Source: Solirubrobacteraceae bacterium
Lineage (GTDB): Bacteria > Actinomycetota > Thermoleophilia > Solirubrobacterales > Solirubrobacteraceae
Direction of reading: 5' to 3'
Assembly: GCA_016463765.1 (NCBI GenBank)
Contig: JAEMQS010000007.1
Location: forward strand, 1 to 64,000
Length of the DNA stretch: 64,000 bases
Shown: in pieces, positions 19,293-27,252 of the stretch
Position numbering within the stretch: position 1 is the stretch's first letter
Layout of the letters: each line of letters starts with the position of its first letter
The notes under the pieces: generated by a model
What the model saw: the letters and a program-made list of their open reading frames with translations, nothing else
Database searches by the model: none
Told to the model about the DNA's origin: nothing
Made by a program: the position numbers and the translations under genes

Positions 19293-19726
19293 TGCGCGTC
19301 CTCGCGCTGGACTACGGCAGCGCGCGCTGTGGCGTCGCGGTAAGTGATGTCACGGGCACGTTGGCCACGCCGCTCGACGTCGTGGAGCGGCCGGGGACGA
19401 AGAAGGGGATGACCCGGATCGTCGACGTCGTGCGCGAACGCGAGGCCGAGCGCGTGGTCGTCGGGCTGCCGCTCGGCCTGTCCGGGCACGACACCGATCA
19501 GACCCGCGAGGCGCGGGAGTTCGCCGCCAATCTGCAGCGCCGCCTGGGGAAGAAGATCCCCGTGGAACTGGAGGACGAGCGCTTCACCACGGCGCTCGCG
19601 CAACGGGACATCGATCCGCGCGCCGCGGAGGACTCCCGGGCCGCCGCCCATCTTCTGGAGGGGTGGCTGAGTAGGGTGATGGGTGGATCCCGTGGCCAGG
19701 ACGGCCCGGATCGCCAGCCGTCATGA
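19292..19726 (+). CDS. ruvX: Holliday junction resolvase-like protein RuvX/YqgF
   Basis: 144 aa, GTG start sharing one base with the alaS stop. RNase H-like fold: MRVLALDYGSARCGVAVSD (first Asp), VVVGLPLGLSGHD (Glu/Asp region) and a final helix with the third acidic residue near PRAAEDSRAAAHLLEGWL. YqgF proteins act in resolving branched DNA and in pre-16S rRNA 5' end maturation. The alaS-ruvX-mltG order is widely conserved. The last ~20 residues (GGSRGQDGPDRQPS) form a polar tail, and the stop overlaps the mltG ATG. Confidence 0.93.
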   Translation: MRVLALDYGSARCGVAVSDVTGTLATPLDVVERPGTKKGMTRIVDVVREREAERVVVGLPLGLSGHDTDQTREAREFAANLQRRLGKKIPVELEDERFTTALAQRDIDPRAAEDSRAAAHLLEGWLSRVMGGSRGQDGPDRQPS

Positions 19727-21387
19727 GCTTGTTCGGACGACAGTCAGACCAGGGGGATCGCTCCGCCGCCGACCGCGAACGCGCCCGCCTGGAGCGCGAG
19801 CGTCGCCGTGCCGAACGCGAAGGCCGTCCGCTGCCGCCGTTGCCCGAGGAGGTCGCGGCCGAAGCGCCGGTCCCGGCGCCCGTGGATCCGACGCCGCCGC
19901 ATGGCGACCCGTTCACGCCGCCGGAGCCTGAGCTGCCGCCCGAGCCCGTGGCGCCGGAGCCCGTCCCGGTACCGGAGCCTGAGCCCGAGCCCGAGCCGGC
20001 ACCCGTCCCCGAACCTGAGCCCGACCCGGCGCCCGCGCCCGAACCGGTCCCGGATGATCCGGCACCCGCCCACGGTGACCCGTTCGCCACCGTGCAGCAC
20101 GACGTCACCGAGGACTGGCTCGCGGAGGGGGAGCCCGAGGTCGTGCGCATCCAGCCCGACCCGCCGGCGCCACCGCCCGCGCCCGCCGGCTCGCTGCCAC
20201 CCGAGCCCGAAGCGGCGCTCGGCGCCACGCGGGCGCCGCGCGCGCCGCGCGTGACGCCGCGCGGACGGGGTCGCCAGCGCCCGATCGCCTCGCCGCCCGG
20301 CGACGCGCCCAAGGGCGTGCGCCGGGCCCGGCGGTGGCGCCGCCCGCTGGCGATCGGCGTGCTGCTGCTCTTCATCCTCGCGGTGCTGTGGCTGCTCAAC
20401 GCGCTGATCCAGCCGTTCGGCGACGAGGGGGAGGGCCGTGTCGCCGTGCGCATCCCCGAAGGCTCCAGCGCCCGGGACATCGGCGACCAGCTCGACGAGG
20501 CCGGCGTCATCGACTCCGGCGCCATCTTCGCGCTGCGCGCGCTCGTGGCGGGCAAGCGCGACGACCTGCGCTCGGGCCGGCACGTCCTCGCCGAGAACAT
20601 GTCCTACGGCGCGGCGCTCACCGCCCTGACGACGGTGCCGAAGGCCCAGCCCGCGCCGACGACCGTGAAGGTCACGATCCCCGAGGGTCTGTCGCGGCGC
20701 GAGATCGACGCGCGGGTCGAGGACACCGACATCCGCGGGGACTACCTCGCCGCCACCGAGCGGGCTCCGTCCGGGTTCTCGCCGCGCAAGTACGGCGCGC
20801 CCCGGCGCCCGCGCTCGCTGGAGGGCTTCCTGTTCCCCGCGACGTACGAGCTGCGGCCCAACCAGACGGTGCGCAGCCTCGTGCGCCTGCAGCTGAACAC
20901 GTTCGAGCAGAACATCGCAACGGTCAGCATGCGGCGCGCCCGGGCCCGGAACCTGTCGACCTACGACGTGCTGATCATCGCCTCGATGGTCGAGCGCGAG
21001 GCCCAGCTCGCCCGCGAGCGCCGCACGATCTCGGCCGTCATCCACAACCGCCTGCGCGCCGGCATGCCGCTCGGCATCGACGCGACCACCCGGTACGCGA
21101 CGAACAACTGGACCCGGCCGGTGCGCCAGAGCGAGCTCGAAGCCGACTCCCCGTACAACACGCGCAAGAACACCGGCCTGCCACCCACGCCGATCGGCAA
21201 CCCGGGCCTCGCCTCGATCAAGGCGGCGGCGAACCCGTCGGGGTCGAAGGCCCTGTACTACGTCGTCAAGCCGGGGACGTGCGGCGAGCACGCGTTCAGC
21301 TCTACGGCCGCGGAGTTCGAGCGCGATCGCCTGCGCTACAACCAGGCGCGCGAAGAGGCCGGCGGCAAGTCGCCGACGACCTGTTGA
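19723..21387 (+). CDS. mltG: Endolytic murein transglycosylase MltG
   Basis: 554 aa, ATGA overlap with ruvX. An unusually long cytoplasmic N-terminus (about 1-205) is dominated by Pro-Glu repeats (about 60-115) and a basic stretch before the single TM helix (about 209-229). The YceG domain follows, with the catalytic glutamate in IIASMVERE (about residue 424) and the family segments AVIHNRLRAGMPLGID and GLPPTPIGNPGLASIKAAANP. The enzyme cuts nascent peptidoglycan strands at the membrane. The Pro-Glu arm may act as a spacer or docking segment. Confidence 0.93.
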   Translation: MSLFGRQSDQGDRSAADRERARLERERRRAEREGRPLPPLPEEVAAEAPVPAPVDPTPPHGDPFTPPEPELPPEPVAPEPVPVPEPEPEPEPAPVPEPEPDPAPAPEPVPDDPAPAHGDPFATVQHDVTEDWLAEGEPEVVRIQPDPPAPPPAPAGSLPPEPEAALGATRAPRAPRVTPRGRGRQRPIASPPGDAPKGVRRARRWRRPLAIGVLLLFILAVLWLLNALIQPFGDEGEGRVAVRIPEGSSARDIGDQLDEAGVIDSGAIFALRALVAGKRDDLRSGRHVLAENMSYGAALTALTTVPKAQPAPTTVKVTIPEGLSRREIDARVEDTDIRGDYLAATERAPSGFSPRKYGAPRRPRSLEGFLFPATYELRPNQTVRSLVRLQLNTFEQNIATVSMRRARARNLSTYDVLIIASMVEREAQLARERRTISAVIHNRLRAGMPLGIDATTRYATNNWTRPVRQSELEADSPYNTRKNTGLPPTPIGNPGLASIKAAANPSGSKALYYVVKPGTCGEHAFSSTAAEFERDRLRYNQAREEAGGKSPTTC

Positions 21388-22208
21388 CCGGAGATCCCCA
21401 GACCGCGCGCTACGGCGTCCTGGGCTGGCCGGTCGCGCACAGCCGGTCGCCCGCGATGATGCAGGCCGCCGGCCTGTCCCGCTACCAGCTGCTGCCCGTC
21501 CCGCCCGAGCGGTTCGACGAGACGGTGCGCGCGCTCGCCGGTGCGGGCTTCCGCGGTGCGAACGTCACGATCCCCCACAAGGAAGCGGCACTCGCGCTGG
21601 CCGACGAGGCGACCGAGGCGGCGCGCGCGATCGGCGCGGCGAACACGCTGGAGCTGCGCGAGGACGGCACGATCCGGGCGTCGAACACCGATGCGCCCGG
21701 GCTGCTCGCGGCCACGGAGGGGCGTCCGCGGGCGACCGCCGTCGTGCTCGGCGCCGGGGGCAGCGCCCGGGCGGTCGTCTGGGCGCTGCGGTCGGCGGGT
21801 GCGGAGGTCGCGATCTGGAACCGGTCGGCGGACCGCGCTCGGCAGCTGGCGCGTGAGCTTGAGGCCACGGCCGTGGACGACTTGCCCGAATTCGCGGATC
21901 TACTAGTTAATTGTACGGCTGTTGGGCTCAGCGATCCGTCCACGACATTTTCGTCACTGCCTCTGAATCCCGATGATCTCAGCGGATACGCGACCGTGGT
22001 GGACCTCGTCTACCGGCCGGGAGGGACCCCGTTGATCGACGCCGCAGGGGCGGCGGGCGGGGTGACCGTCGATGGGCTGGAGATCCTGGTGCAGCAGGGC
22101 GCGCTGAGCTTCACGACCTGGACCGGGCGCGAGGCTCCCGTCGCGGCGATGCGCCGTGCGGTCCGCGACACCACGCTCCATGGACCCGATCGCCACTCAG
22201 ACCGATGA
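21384..22208 (+). CDS. aroE: Shikimate dehydrogenase
   Basis: 274 aa from TTG 21384, which overlaps the mltG stop (TTGA); the frame is open upstream but homology begins at ARYGVLGWPVAHSRSPAM. It reduces 3-dehydroshikimate to shikimate with NADPH. Key segments: SRSP, ANVTIPHKEA (catalytic Lys), AANTL, the dinucleotide loop GAGGSARAV and a final QGALSFTTWTG. A stretch at about 21895-21985 is much less GC-rich than its surroundings. The 3' end overlaps the start of pilB1 by 29 bases. Confidence 0.94.
   Translation: MTGDPQTARYGVLGWPVAHSRSPAMMQAAGLSRYQLLPVPPERFDETVRALAGAGFRGANVTIPHKEAALALADEATEAARAIGAANTLELREDGTIRASNTDAPGLLAATEGRPRATAVVLGAGGSARAVVWALRSAGAEVAIWNRSADRARQLARELEATAVDDLPEFADLLVNCTAVGLSDPSTTFSSLPLNPDDLSGYATVVDLVYRPGGTPLIDAAGAAGGVTVDGLEILVQQGALSFTTWTGREAPVAAMRRAVRDTTLHGPDRHSDR
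21895..21985 (+). other. Low-GC, rare-codon patch inside aroE
   Basis: Bases 21901-21960 are 50 % G+C, and the first 20 of them only 35 %, against about 70 % around them. The patch includes TACTAGTTAATTGTACGG. It could be an internal promoter for the pilB1 gene 200 bases downstream, a translation pause or a recombination scar. Confidence 0.4.
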
Positions 22209-24063
22209 CCGCGCCGAGCTCGACATCGTCGATGCGCCGGCCGCCGACAGCGCGCCGCTAGCCGCCGTCCCCACGGGCGGGTTCACGCCGCCGCCTCCGG
22301 CGCCCGAGCGGCGCGAGGAGGCCGTCACCGACGGGCCCTGGGACGGCGTCAGCCGTCCGCGCCCCCGCAACGGCGGCGGGTCGCGGTTCCTGACCGACGT
22401 CATCGTCGAGCTCGGCCTCTGCGACGCCGAGCGCGTCGCGCAGGCCGTCGAGAGCGCCCGCACTTCGGGCACGACGCCGGAGCGCCTGCTGGTCGAGAGC
22501 GGTGCGGTCAGCGCCGACGATCTTGCCCGCGCCGTCGCCGAGCGCCACGGCCTCGACCACCTCGACCTCAGCGTGTTCCAGGTCGACATGGCGGCCGCGC
22601 ACGTCGTCGACGCGGCCGCGGCGAAGCGCTACCAGGCCGTCCCGGTCGCGTTCATCGACGACCGCACGCTGCTCGTCGCGATGGCCGACCCGGCCAACGT
22701 GCTGGCGGCCGACGACATCTCGATGATCACCGGCTACGAGGTGCGCCCGGCGGTCGCAAGCGCCGACGACATCGGCAACCTCGTCTCCCGGCTGAGCCGG
22801 CTCGACCACGTCGTCGCCGACACGGGGGCGGACGCCGCCGCCGAGCAGGAGGCGACCACGCAGTCGGCCGAGGTCCTCGATCTGCGGGAGTCCGCCGAGG
22901 ATCAGCCGGTCATCAAGCTCGTCAACCAGGTGCTCGCCCAGGCCGTCGAGCAGGGCGCGTCCGACGTCCACTTCGAGCCCGACACCGACGCGATGCGCGT
23001 GCGCTTCCGCATCGACGGCGTGCTCAGCGAGGCGACGGAGGTGCCGCAGCGGATGGTGCCCGGCGTGACGTCGCGCCTGAAGATCATCAGCGACCTCGAC
23101 ATCGCCGAGAAGCGCGTCCCGCAGGACGGCCGCGTCGGCCTGACGATCGACGGCAAGCACGTCGACCTGCGCGTCGTCACGCTGCCGTGCGCACACGGCG
23201 AGAACGTGGTGCTGCGCATCCTGGACACGTCGAACGTCGTGCTCGACCTCGACAAGCTCGGCATGGCCGAAGGCGAGCGCGAGCGGTTCACCGAGGCGTT
23301 CAGCCAGGCCTTCGGCGCGGTGCTCGTCACTGGCCCGACCGGCTCGGGCAAGTCGACGACGCTCTACGCGGCGCTGGGGCAGCTCAACACGCCCGAGAAG
23401 AACATCATCACGATCGAGGACCCGGTCGAGTACCAGGTCGACGGGATCACCCAGGTGCAGGTCAACCCGCGCGCCGGGCTGACGTTCGCCAGCGGCCTGC
23501 GCGCGATGATGCGCGCCGATCCCGACGTGATCATGGTCGGCGAGATCCGCGACCGGGAGACCGCGCAGATCGCGATCGAGGCGGCGCTGACCGGCCACCT
23601 CGTCCTCTCGACGCTGCACACGAACGACGCCCCGACGGCGATCACGCGCCTGACCGAGATGGGGATCGAACCGTTCCTCGTCGCGTCCGCGATCGACGCG
23701 GTCGTCGCCCAGCGCCTGGCGCGCCAGCTGTGCCGGCACTGCAAGCAGCGCACGATCATCCCCGCGGACGTCCTGCGCCGCAACGGCTTCCACGTCACCC
23801 TGGACCTCGAGGCCTACGAGCCCGACGGCTGCGCCCGGTGCAACAACACCGGCTACAAGGGGCGGATCGGCCTGTATGAGGTCATGCGGCTGAACGACGA
23901 GATCCGCTCGCTGGCCGTCGAGCGCGCGTCGGCCGACCGGATCGCGGAGGTCGCGATGCGCCACGGCATGTACCGGCTGCGCGAGGACGGGCTGCGCAAG
24001 GTCACGCTCGGTCTGACCTCGATCGCCGAGGTGGCGCGCGTCTGCGGCACCGGCGCCGGGTGA
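22180..24063 (+). CDS. pilB: Type IV pilus assembly ATPase PilB (copy 1)
   Basis: 627 aa from ATG 22180, overlapping the aroE end. A disordered Pro/Ala-rich N-terminus (about 1-60) leads into a MshEN-like (T2SSE_N) domain (about 65-200) whose cyclic-di-GMP motifs are degenerate (DVIVELGLCDAERV, RLLVESGAVSADDL). The GspE/PulE ATPase follows: Walker A GPTGSGKSTT (about 385-394), Asp box, Walker B DPDVIMVGEIRD (about 447-458), His box, and a zinc site formed by CRHC (about 517) and CARC (about 551). It powers pilus extension. A terminator hairpin spans its stop codon. Confidence 0.93.
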   Translation: MDPIATQTDDRAELDIVDAPAADSAPLAAVPTGGFTPPPPAPERREEAVTDGPWDGVSRPRPRNGGGSRFLTDVIVELGLCDAERVAQAVESARTSGTTPERLLVESGAVSADDLARAVAERHGLDHLDLSVFQVDMAAAHVVDAAAAKRYQAVPVAFIDDRTLLVAMADPANVLAADDISMITGYEVRPAVASADDIGNLVSRLSRLDHVVADTGADAAAEQEATTQSAEVLDLRESAEDQPVIKLVNQVLAQAVEQGASDVHFEPDTDAMRVRFRIDGVLSEATEVPQRMVPGVTSRLKIISDLDIAEKRVPQDGRVGLTIDGKHVDLRVVTLPCAHGENVVLRILDTSNVVLDLDKLGMAEGERERFTEAFSQAFGAVLVTGPTGSGKSTTLYAALGQLNTPEKNIITIEDPVEYQVDGITQVQVNPRAGLTFASGLRAMMRADPDVIMVGEIRDRETAQIAIEAALTGHLVLSTLHTNDAPTAITRLTEMGIEPFLVASAIDAVVAQRLARQLCRHCKQRTIIPADVLRRNGFHVTLDLEAYEPDGCARCNNTGYKGRIGLYEVMRLNDEIRSLAVERASADRIAEVAMRHGMYRLREDGLRKVTLGLTSIAEVARVCGTGAG

Positions 24064-24076
24064 CGTAAAGTCACCC
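24058..24076 (+). terminator. Hairpin terminator at the pilB1 stop
   Basis: A perfect 7-bp stem GGGTGAC/GTCACCC (24058-24064 with 24070-24076), loop GTAAA, followed by TT. It includes the pilB1 TGA, so pilB1 and rpsD are probably separate transcripts. Confidence 0.65.
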
Positions 24077-24100
24077 TTACATCTCCGACCGCCTGAGTAT

Positions 24101-24120
24101 GTGTTAGGGTCGCCTAACAC
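24101..24120 (+). promoter_or_regulatory. Palindromic operator or hairpin before rpsD
   Basis: A perfect 8-bp inverted repeat with 4-base spacer, GTGTTAGGGTCGCCTAACAC. It contains TAGGGT (24105-24110), a plausible -10 element. It could be a repressor site over the promoter or an mRNA hairpin. A GGGGG ribosome binding site at 24131-24135 precedes GTG 24145. Confidence 0.5.
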
Positions 24121-24144
24121 AAATGATCCAGGGGGTCTGAACAC

Positions 24145-24774
24145 GTGGGGCGGTACACCGGACCGACCGAGAAGCTGTCACGACGCGAAGGCGTCGAGCT
24201 GTTCCTGAAGGGCGAGCGCCTGCTCAACGGCAAGTCGGGGCTCGAGCGCCGCCCGACGCCGCCCGGCCAGCACGGCGCGGCCCGCAGGCGCCAGCCGTCG
24301 ACCTACGGCGTTCAGTTGCGGGAGAAGCAGCGCGCCAAGCGCTACTACGGCGTGCGCGAGCGCCAATTCCGCCGCTACGTGCGCGAGGCGTCGCGTCAGC
24401 GCGAGGGCCTCATGGGCGACCATCTGCTGCGGCTGCTCGAGCGCCGGCTGGACAACGTCGTGTACCGCCTCGGCCTGGCGACCACGCGGGCGCAGGCGCG
24501 CCAGTACGTCAACCACGGGCACGTCATCGTCGACGGGCGGAAGGTCGACATCGCGTCGTTCCAGGTCAAGCCCGGGCAGGCGATCTCGCTGCGGGCCGGC
24601 AGCCCGGTCGAGCCTGCGGCGCGCGACGCCGTCGAGCTCGTCTCCGCGGTTCCCGGCTGGCTGCAGGCCGACCTCGACAAGCTCCAGGGCACCGTCCTGC
24701 GGCTGCCCGACCGGTCCGAGATCGCGACGCCGGTCAACGAACAGCTCATCGTCGAGTTCTACTCCCGCGTATGA
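24145..24774 (+). CDS. rpsD: 30S ribosomal protein S4
   Basis: 209 aa, GTG start. Primary 16S rRNA-binding protein. It begins [16 protein letters not shown], then the S4 N-terminal domain with the GQHG segment, and an S4 RNA-binding domain ([37 protein letters not shown], about 93-150). It lacks the N-terminal zinc-binding cysteines (C-minus form). It stands alone between pilus genes rather than in the alpha operon, which is unusual outside a few lineages. Its stop overlaps the next gene's ATG (ATGA). It has its own promoter region with a palindrome. Confidence 0.96.
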   Translation: MGRYTGPTEKLSRREGVELFLKGERLLNGKSGLERRPTPPGQHGAARRRQPSTYGVQLREKQRAKRYYGVRERQFRRYVREASRQREGLMGDHLLRLLERRLDNVVYRLGLATTRAQARQYVNHGHVIVDGRKVDIASFQVKPGQAISLRAGSPVEPAARDAVELVSAVPGWLQADLDKLQGTVLRLPDRSEIATPVNEQLIVEFYSRV

Positions 24775-25397
24775 GCGACGAGCTCCAGCGCCTCTGCGGT
24801 CAGGCGTGCCCGCCGCACGAGGACGTGCTGCTCGCGCTGGACCGCGAGCTGCAGGCCGACGGCGTCGACGCCGCCAGTGCCGCCATCGACGCGCTCGCGG
24901 CCCGGCTGCCCGCGCCCGGTGGCGACCCGATCCACGAGCTCGCGTGCGTGGCGGGCCTGCTGCGCGACGGCCTGCGGTCCGACGAGATCGGGTCGCTCGC
25001 GCTGAGCGAGGTGCTCGTCGACGGCGGCGGCCACCCGCTCACCACCGCCGCGGCTGTCGTCTGCGCTGCCCGCCGGCGCGGACTGGCGATCGACCTCGTT
25101 GGGCACGGCCCACGCGTCTGGATCGCGCACGAGGCCGCCGGCTCGCCCTACGTGGTCGATCCGGCCGACCCGCGCGCGGCGTTCGACGCCCGGGCGCTCG
25201 GGATCGACCTCCACTGGCGCTGTGCCCACGAGCTCGCGCTGGTCATCCTCGACGGGGTCGTCGAGCGGGCCGAGCGCTGCGGCGACCTGGCGTGGGCGCT
25301 GCACGCGGCGGACCTGCGTGCGCGGCTGCCGATGGAGGCGTCCGACGCGGACAGCCGCCGCACCGAGGTGCAGCGGCTGCGCGCGCGCCTGAACTGA
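24771..25397 (+). CDS. SirB1/transglutaminase-like protein (tentative)
   Basis: 208 aa, ATGA overlap with rpsD. Segments resemble the SirB1 (Transglut_core2) family: an N-terminal helical part with -AIDALAARL-, a middle [49 protein letters not shown] region and [11 protein letters not shown], where the family has its Cys/His core. The catalytic cysteine is not obvious here: CAARRR precedes the GL segment, and no Cys sits where the family expects one. It may therefore be a degenerate, non-enzymatic member. Function unknown. It converges on the GxxxG protein gene with a 3-base gap. Confidence 0.6.
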   Translation: MSDELQRLCGQACPPHEDVLLALDRELQADGVDAASAAIDALAARLPAPGGDPIHELACVAGLLRDGLRSDEIGSLALSEVLVDGGGHPLTTAAAVVCAARRRGLAIDLVGHGPRVWIAHEAAGSPYVVDPADPRAAFDARALGIDLHWRCAHELALVILDGVVERAERCGDLAWALHAADLRARLPMEASDADSRRTEVQRLRARLN

Positions 25398-25400
25398 CGG

Positions 25401-25982
25401 CTACTCGCCGGAGGAGGAGCCGGTGCTGACCGGCTTGGAGCAGACCTGGGTCGCCGAGCCCTGGCAGAGCTCGTACGCGGTGCCGGGCTGCATCTGGGTG
25501 CGGGTCGAGATCGAGAACGGCACGTTCGCCGCCTTGCCCTGCGTGACGCGCACGACGTAGGGCGCGCCGGTGTTCCAGGTCGTGAAGCCCAGGGCGGTCG
25601 TGGCACCCGCTTCGCGGCCCTCGGCCTGGCCCTGGGTGAGACCCTCCTGCTTGCCCTGCGCCTCGCCGCGCTCGAAGCCGACCTGCTCACCGCGTGCGAT
25701 GCCCGCCTCGCGGCCGGTCTTCTCGCCTGCGGCTTCGCCTTCCTTCTCACCGGCGGACTCGCCGACGTTCGTGCCGGCGGCGGCGCCCGCGTTGTAGATC
25801 TCTTCGTACTTCGGCTCGCCCTTGGCGTACTCGTCCTCGGTGGAGCTGACGCCCGTCGAGTGGCCGAGGAGGTACCCGCCGACGGCGAGGATCAGCGCAG
25901 CGGCGACGGCGCCCGCCCACCAGCCGGTTCCGGGACGACCGGACGACGAGGGCGTGGGGGAGGACGGCGGCGGTGTGGCCAT
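25401..25982 (-). CDS. Membrane protein with 15-unit GxxxG repeat
   Basis: 193 aa; ATG preceded by an AGGAGA ribosome binding site. A Pro/Ser-rich N-terminus, then one TM helix (about 22-41), then residues about 66-126 with Gly at every fourth position without a break (GAAAGTNVGESAGEKEG and so on, 16 glycines). A C-terminal beta-rich domain of about 65 aa has two cysteines. Gly-every-four helices pack tightly against each other; FliH of flagella has shorter runs of the same kind. It lies divergent from pilT inside the pilus cluster, so a structural role near the pilus machine is possible. No named family recognised. Confidence 0.8.
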   Translation of the reverse strand: MATPPPSSPTPSSSGRPGTGWWAGAVAAALILAVGGYLLGHSTGVSSTEDEYAKGEPKYEEIYNAGAAAGTNVGESAGEKEGEAAGEKTGREAGIARGEQVGFERGEAQGKQEGLTQGQAEGREAGATTALGFTTWNTGAPYVVRVTQGKAANVPFSISTRTQMQPGTAYELCQGSATQVCSKPVSTGSSSGE

Positions 25983-26145
25983 GGCAGAGGGTCTCCTGAG
26001 GTCAGAACGGGGCGTTCGCGGCGGGTATCGGCGCGGTCGGGGATGGGCATGAGGTTCGACGGACGCGCGTCAGCCACTCGTCAATGTGTCCAGTGGCGCG
26101 GTCAGCAGGTCCGTGCCCGCCCGGCACGGCCGATCACCTCAGGCG

Positions 26146-27252
26146 ATGAGCATCGACTTCGCCGACCTTGTCCTCGAGGTTCTCCAGCGCCGCGCGTCGG
26201 ACCTCCACCTGACTGCCGGCGCGCGTCCGGTCGTCCGCACGCGCGGGCGCCTCGTGCCCCTGGAGGGCTTCCCGGTGCTCACGCCCGCGGACACCCGCGA
26301 GATGGTCTACGGGATCCTCACGAACGATCAGCGCCAGCGCCTGGAGACGGACTGGCAGCTCGACTTCGCCTACGCCGTCCCCGGCCAGGCCCGCTTCCGT
26401 GTCAACGCGTACTTCCAGCGCGGCGCCCTCGGTGCGGCGTTCCGCCTGATCCCGGCGAAGATCGAGTCGCTCGAGTCGCTGAACCTGCCGGCCGTGATCG
26501 GCGAGTTCACGAAGAAGCCGCGCGGCATCGTCCTCGTGACCGGCCCGACCGGCTCGGGCAAGTCGACGACGCTCGCCGCGATCCTGGACAAGATCAACCA
26601 GGAGCGCGAAGAGCACATCATGACCGTGGAGGACCCGATCGAGTTCCTCCACAGCCACAAGCGCTGCATCGTCAACCAGCGCGAGCTGGGCGCCGACGCG
26701 CAGTCCTTCGGCCTGGCGCTGAAGGCCGCACTGCGCCAGGACCCGGACGTCATCCTCGTCGGCGAGATGCGCGACCTGGAGACCATCTCCACCGCGCTGA
26801 CCGCCGCGGAGACCGGCCACCTCGTCTTCGCCACGCTCCATACGCAGGACGCGCCGCAGACCATCGACCGCGTCATCGACGTCTTCCCGCCCGAGCAGCA
26901 GCACCAGGTCCGCGTGATGCTCTCCGTCTCGCTGCAGGGCATCGTCACGCAGCAGCTGCTGCCGACCGCCGACGGCGCCGGGCGCATCGCGGCGTGCGAG
27001 ATCCTCATGCCGACCCCGGCGATCCGCAACCTCATCCGCGAGGGCAAGACGCACCAGATCTACAGCGCGATCCAGACCGGCTCGACGCACGGGATGCAGA
27101 CCATGGATGCCGCGCTGGCGAATCTCGTGCGCCGCGGGGTCATCACGCAGGCGTTCGCCGAGGAGCGCTCCTCGCAGCCCGACGAGCTCAAGCGTCTGAT
27201 CGCCGGCGGCGCCTCCGCCTCCGCCCAGTCCAACGTGTACCGCGCCGCGTGA
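26146..27252 (+). CDS. pilT: Twitching motility (retraction) ATPase PilT
   Basis: 368 aa from ATG 26146, where homology begins (SIDFADLVLEVLQRRASDLHLTAG). PilT depolymerises pili. Walker A GPTGSGKSTT (about 132-141), Asp box (VEDPIEFLH), Walker B DPDVILVGEMRDLET (about 199), His box (TGHLVFATLHT) and the C-terminal AIRNLIREGKTHQIYSAIQTG segment typical of PilT, including the AIRNLIRE motif required for retraction, are all intact. The stop overlaps the pilC GTG. Confidence 0.95.
   Translation: MSIDFADLVLEVLQRRASDLHLTAGARPVVRTRGRLVPLEGFPVLTPADTREMVYGILTNDQRQRLETDWQLDFAYAVPGQARFRVNAYFQRGALGAAFRLIPAKIESLESLNLPAVIGEFTKKPRGIVLVTGPTGSGKSTTLAAILDKINQEREEHIMTVEDPIEFLHSHKRCIVNQRELGADAQSFGLALKAALRQDPDVILVGEMRDLETISTALTAAETGHLVFATLHTQDAPQTIDRVIDVFPPEQQHQVRVMLSVSLQGIVTQQLLPTADGAGRIAACEILMPTPAIRNLIREGKTHQIYSAIQTGSTHGMQTMDAALANLVRRGVITQAFAEERSSQPDELKRLIAGGASASAQSNVYRAA

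Noticed and set aside
19900-20070. Repetitive GAGCCC-type DNA as a tandem repeat element
   Set aside because: It encodes the Pro-Glu arm of MltG in frame and is explained by amino-acid composition.
24101-24120. IdeR/DtxR iron box before rpsD
   Set aside because: The half-sites GTTAG and CTAAC are present but separated by 6 bases instead of 1, so the site does not fit the iron-box consensus.
22258-24144. 628-codon minus-strand frame opposite pilB1
   Set aside because: Antisense shadow; Walker and zinc motifs lie on the plus strand.
25580-25800. Short direct repeats that could be a CRISPR or tandem array
   Set aside because: They are the coding repeats of the GxxxG protein; there are no constant repeats with unique spacers.
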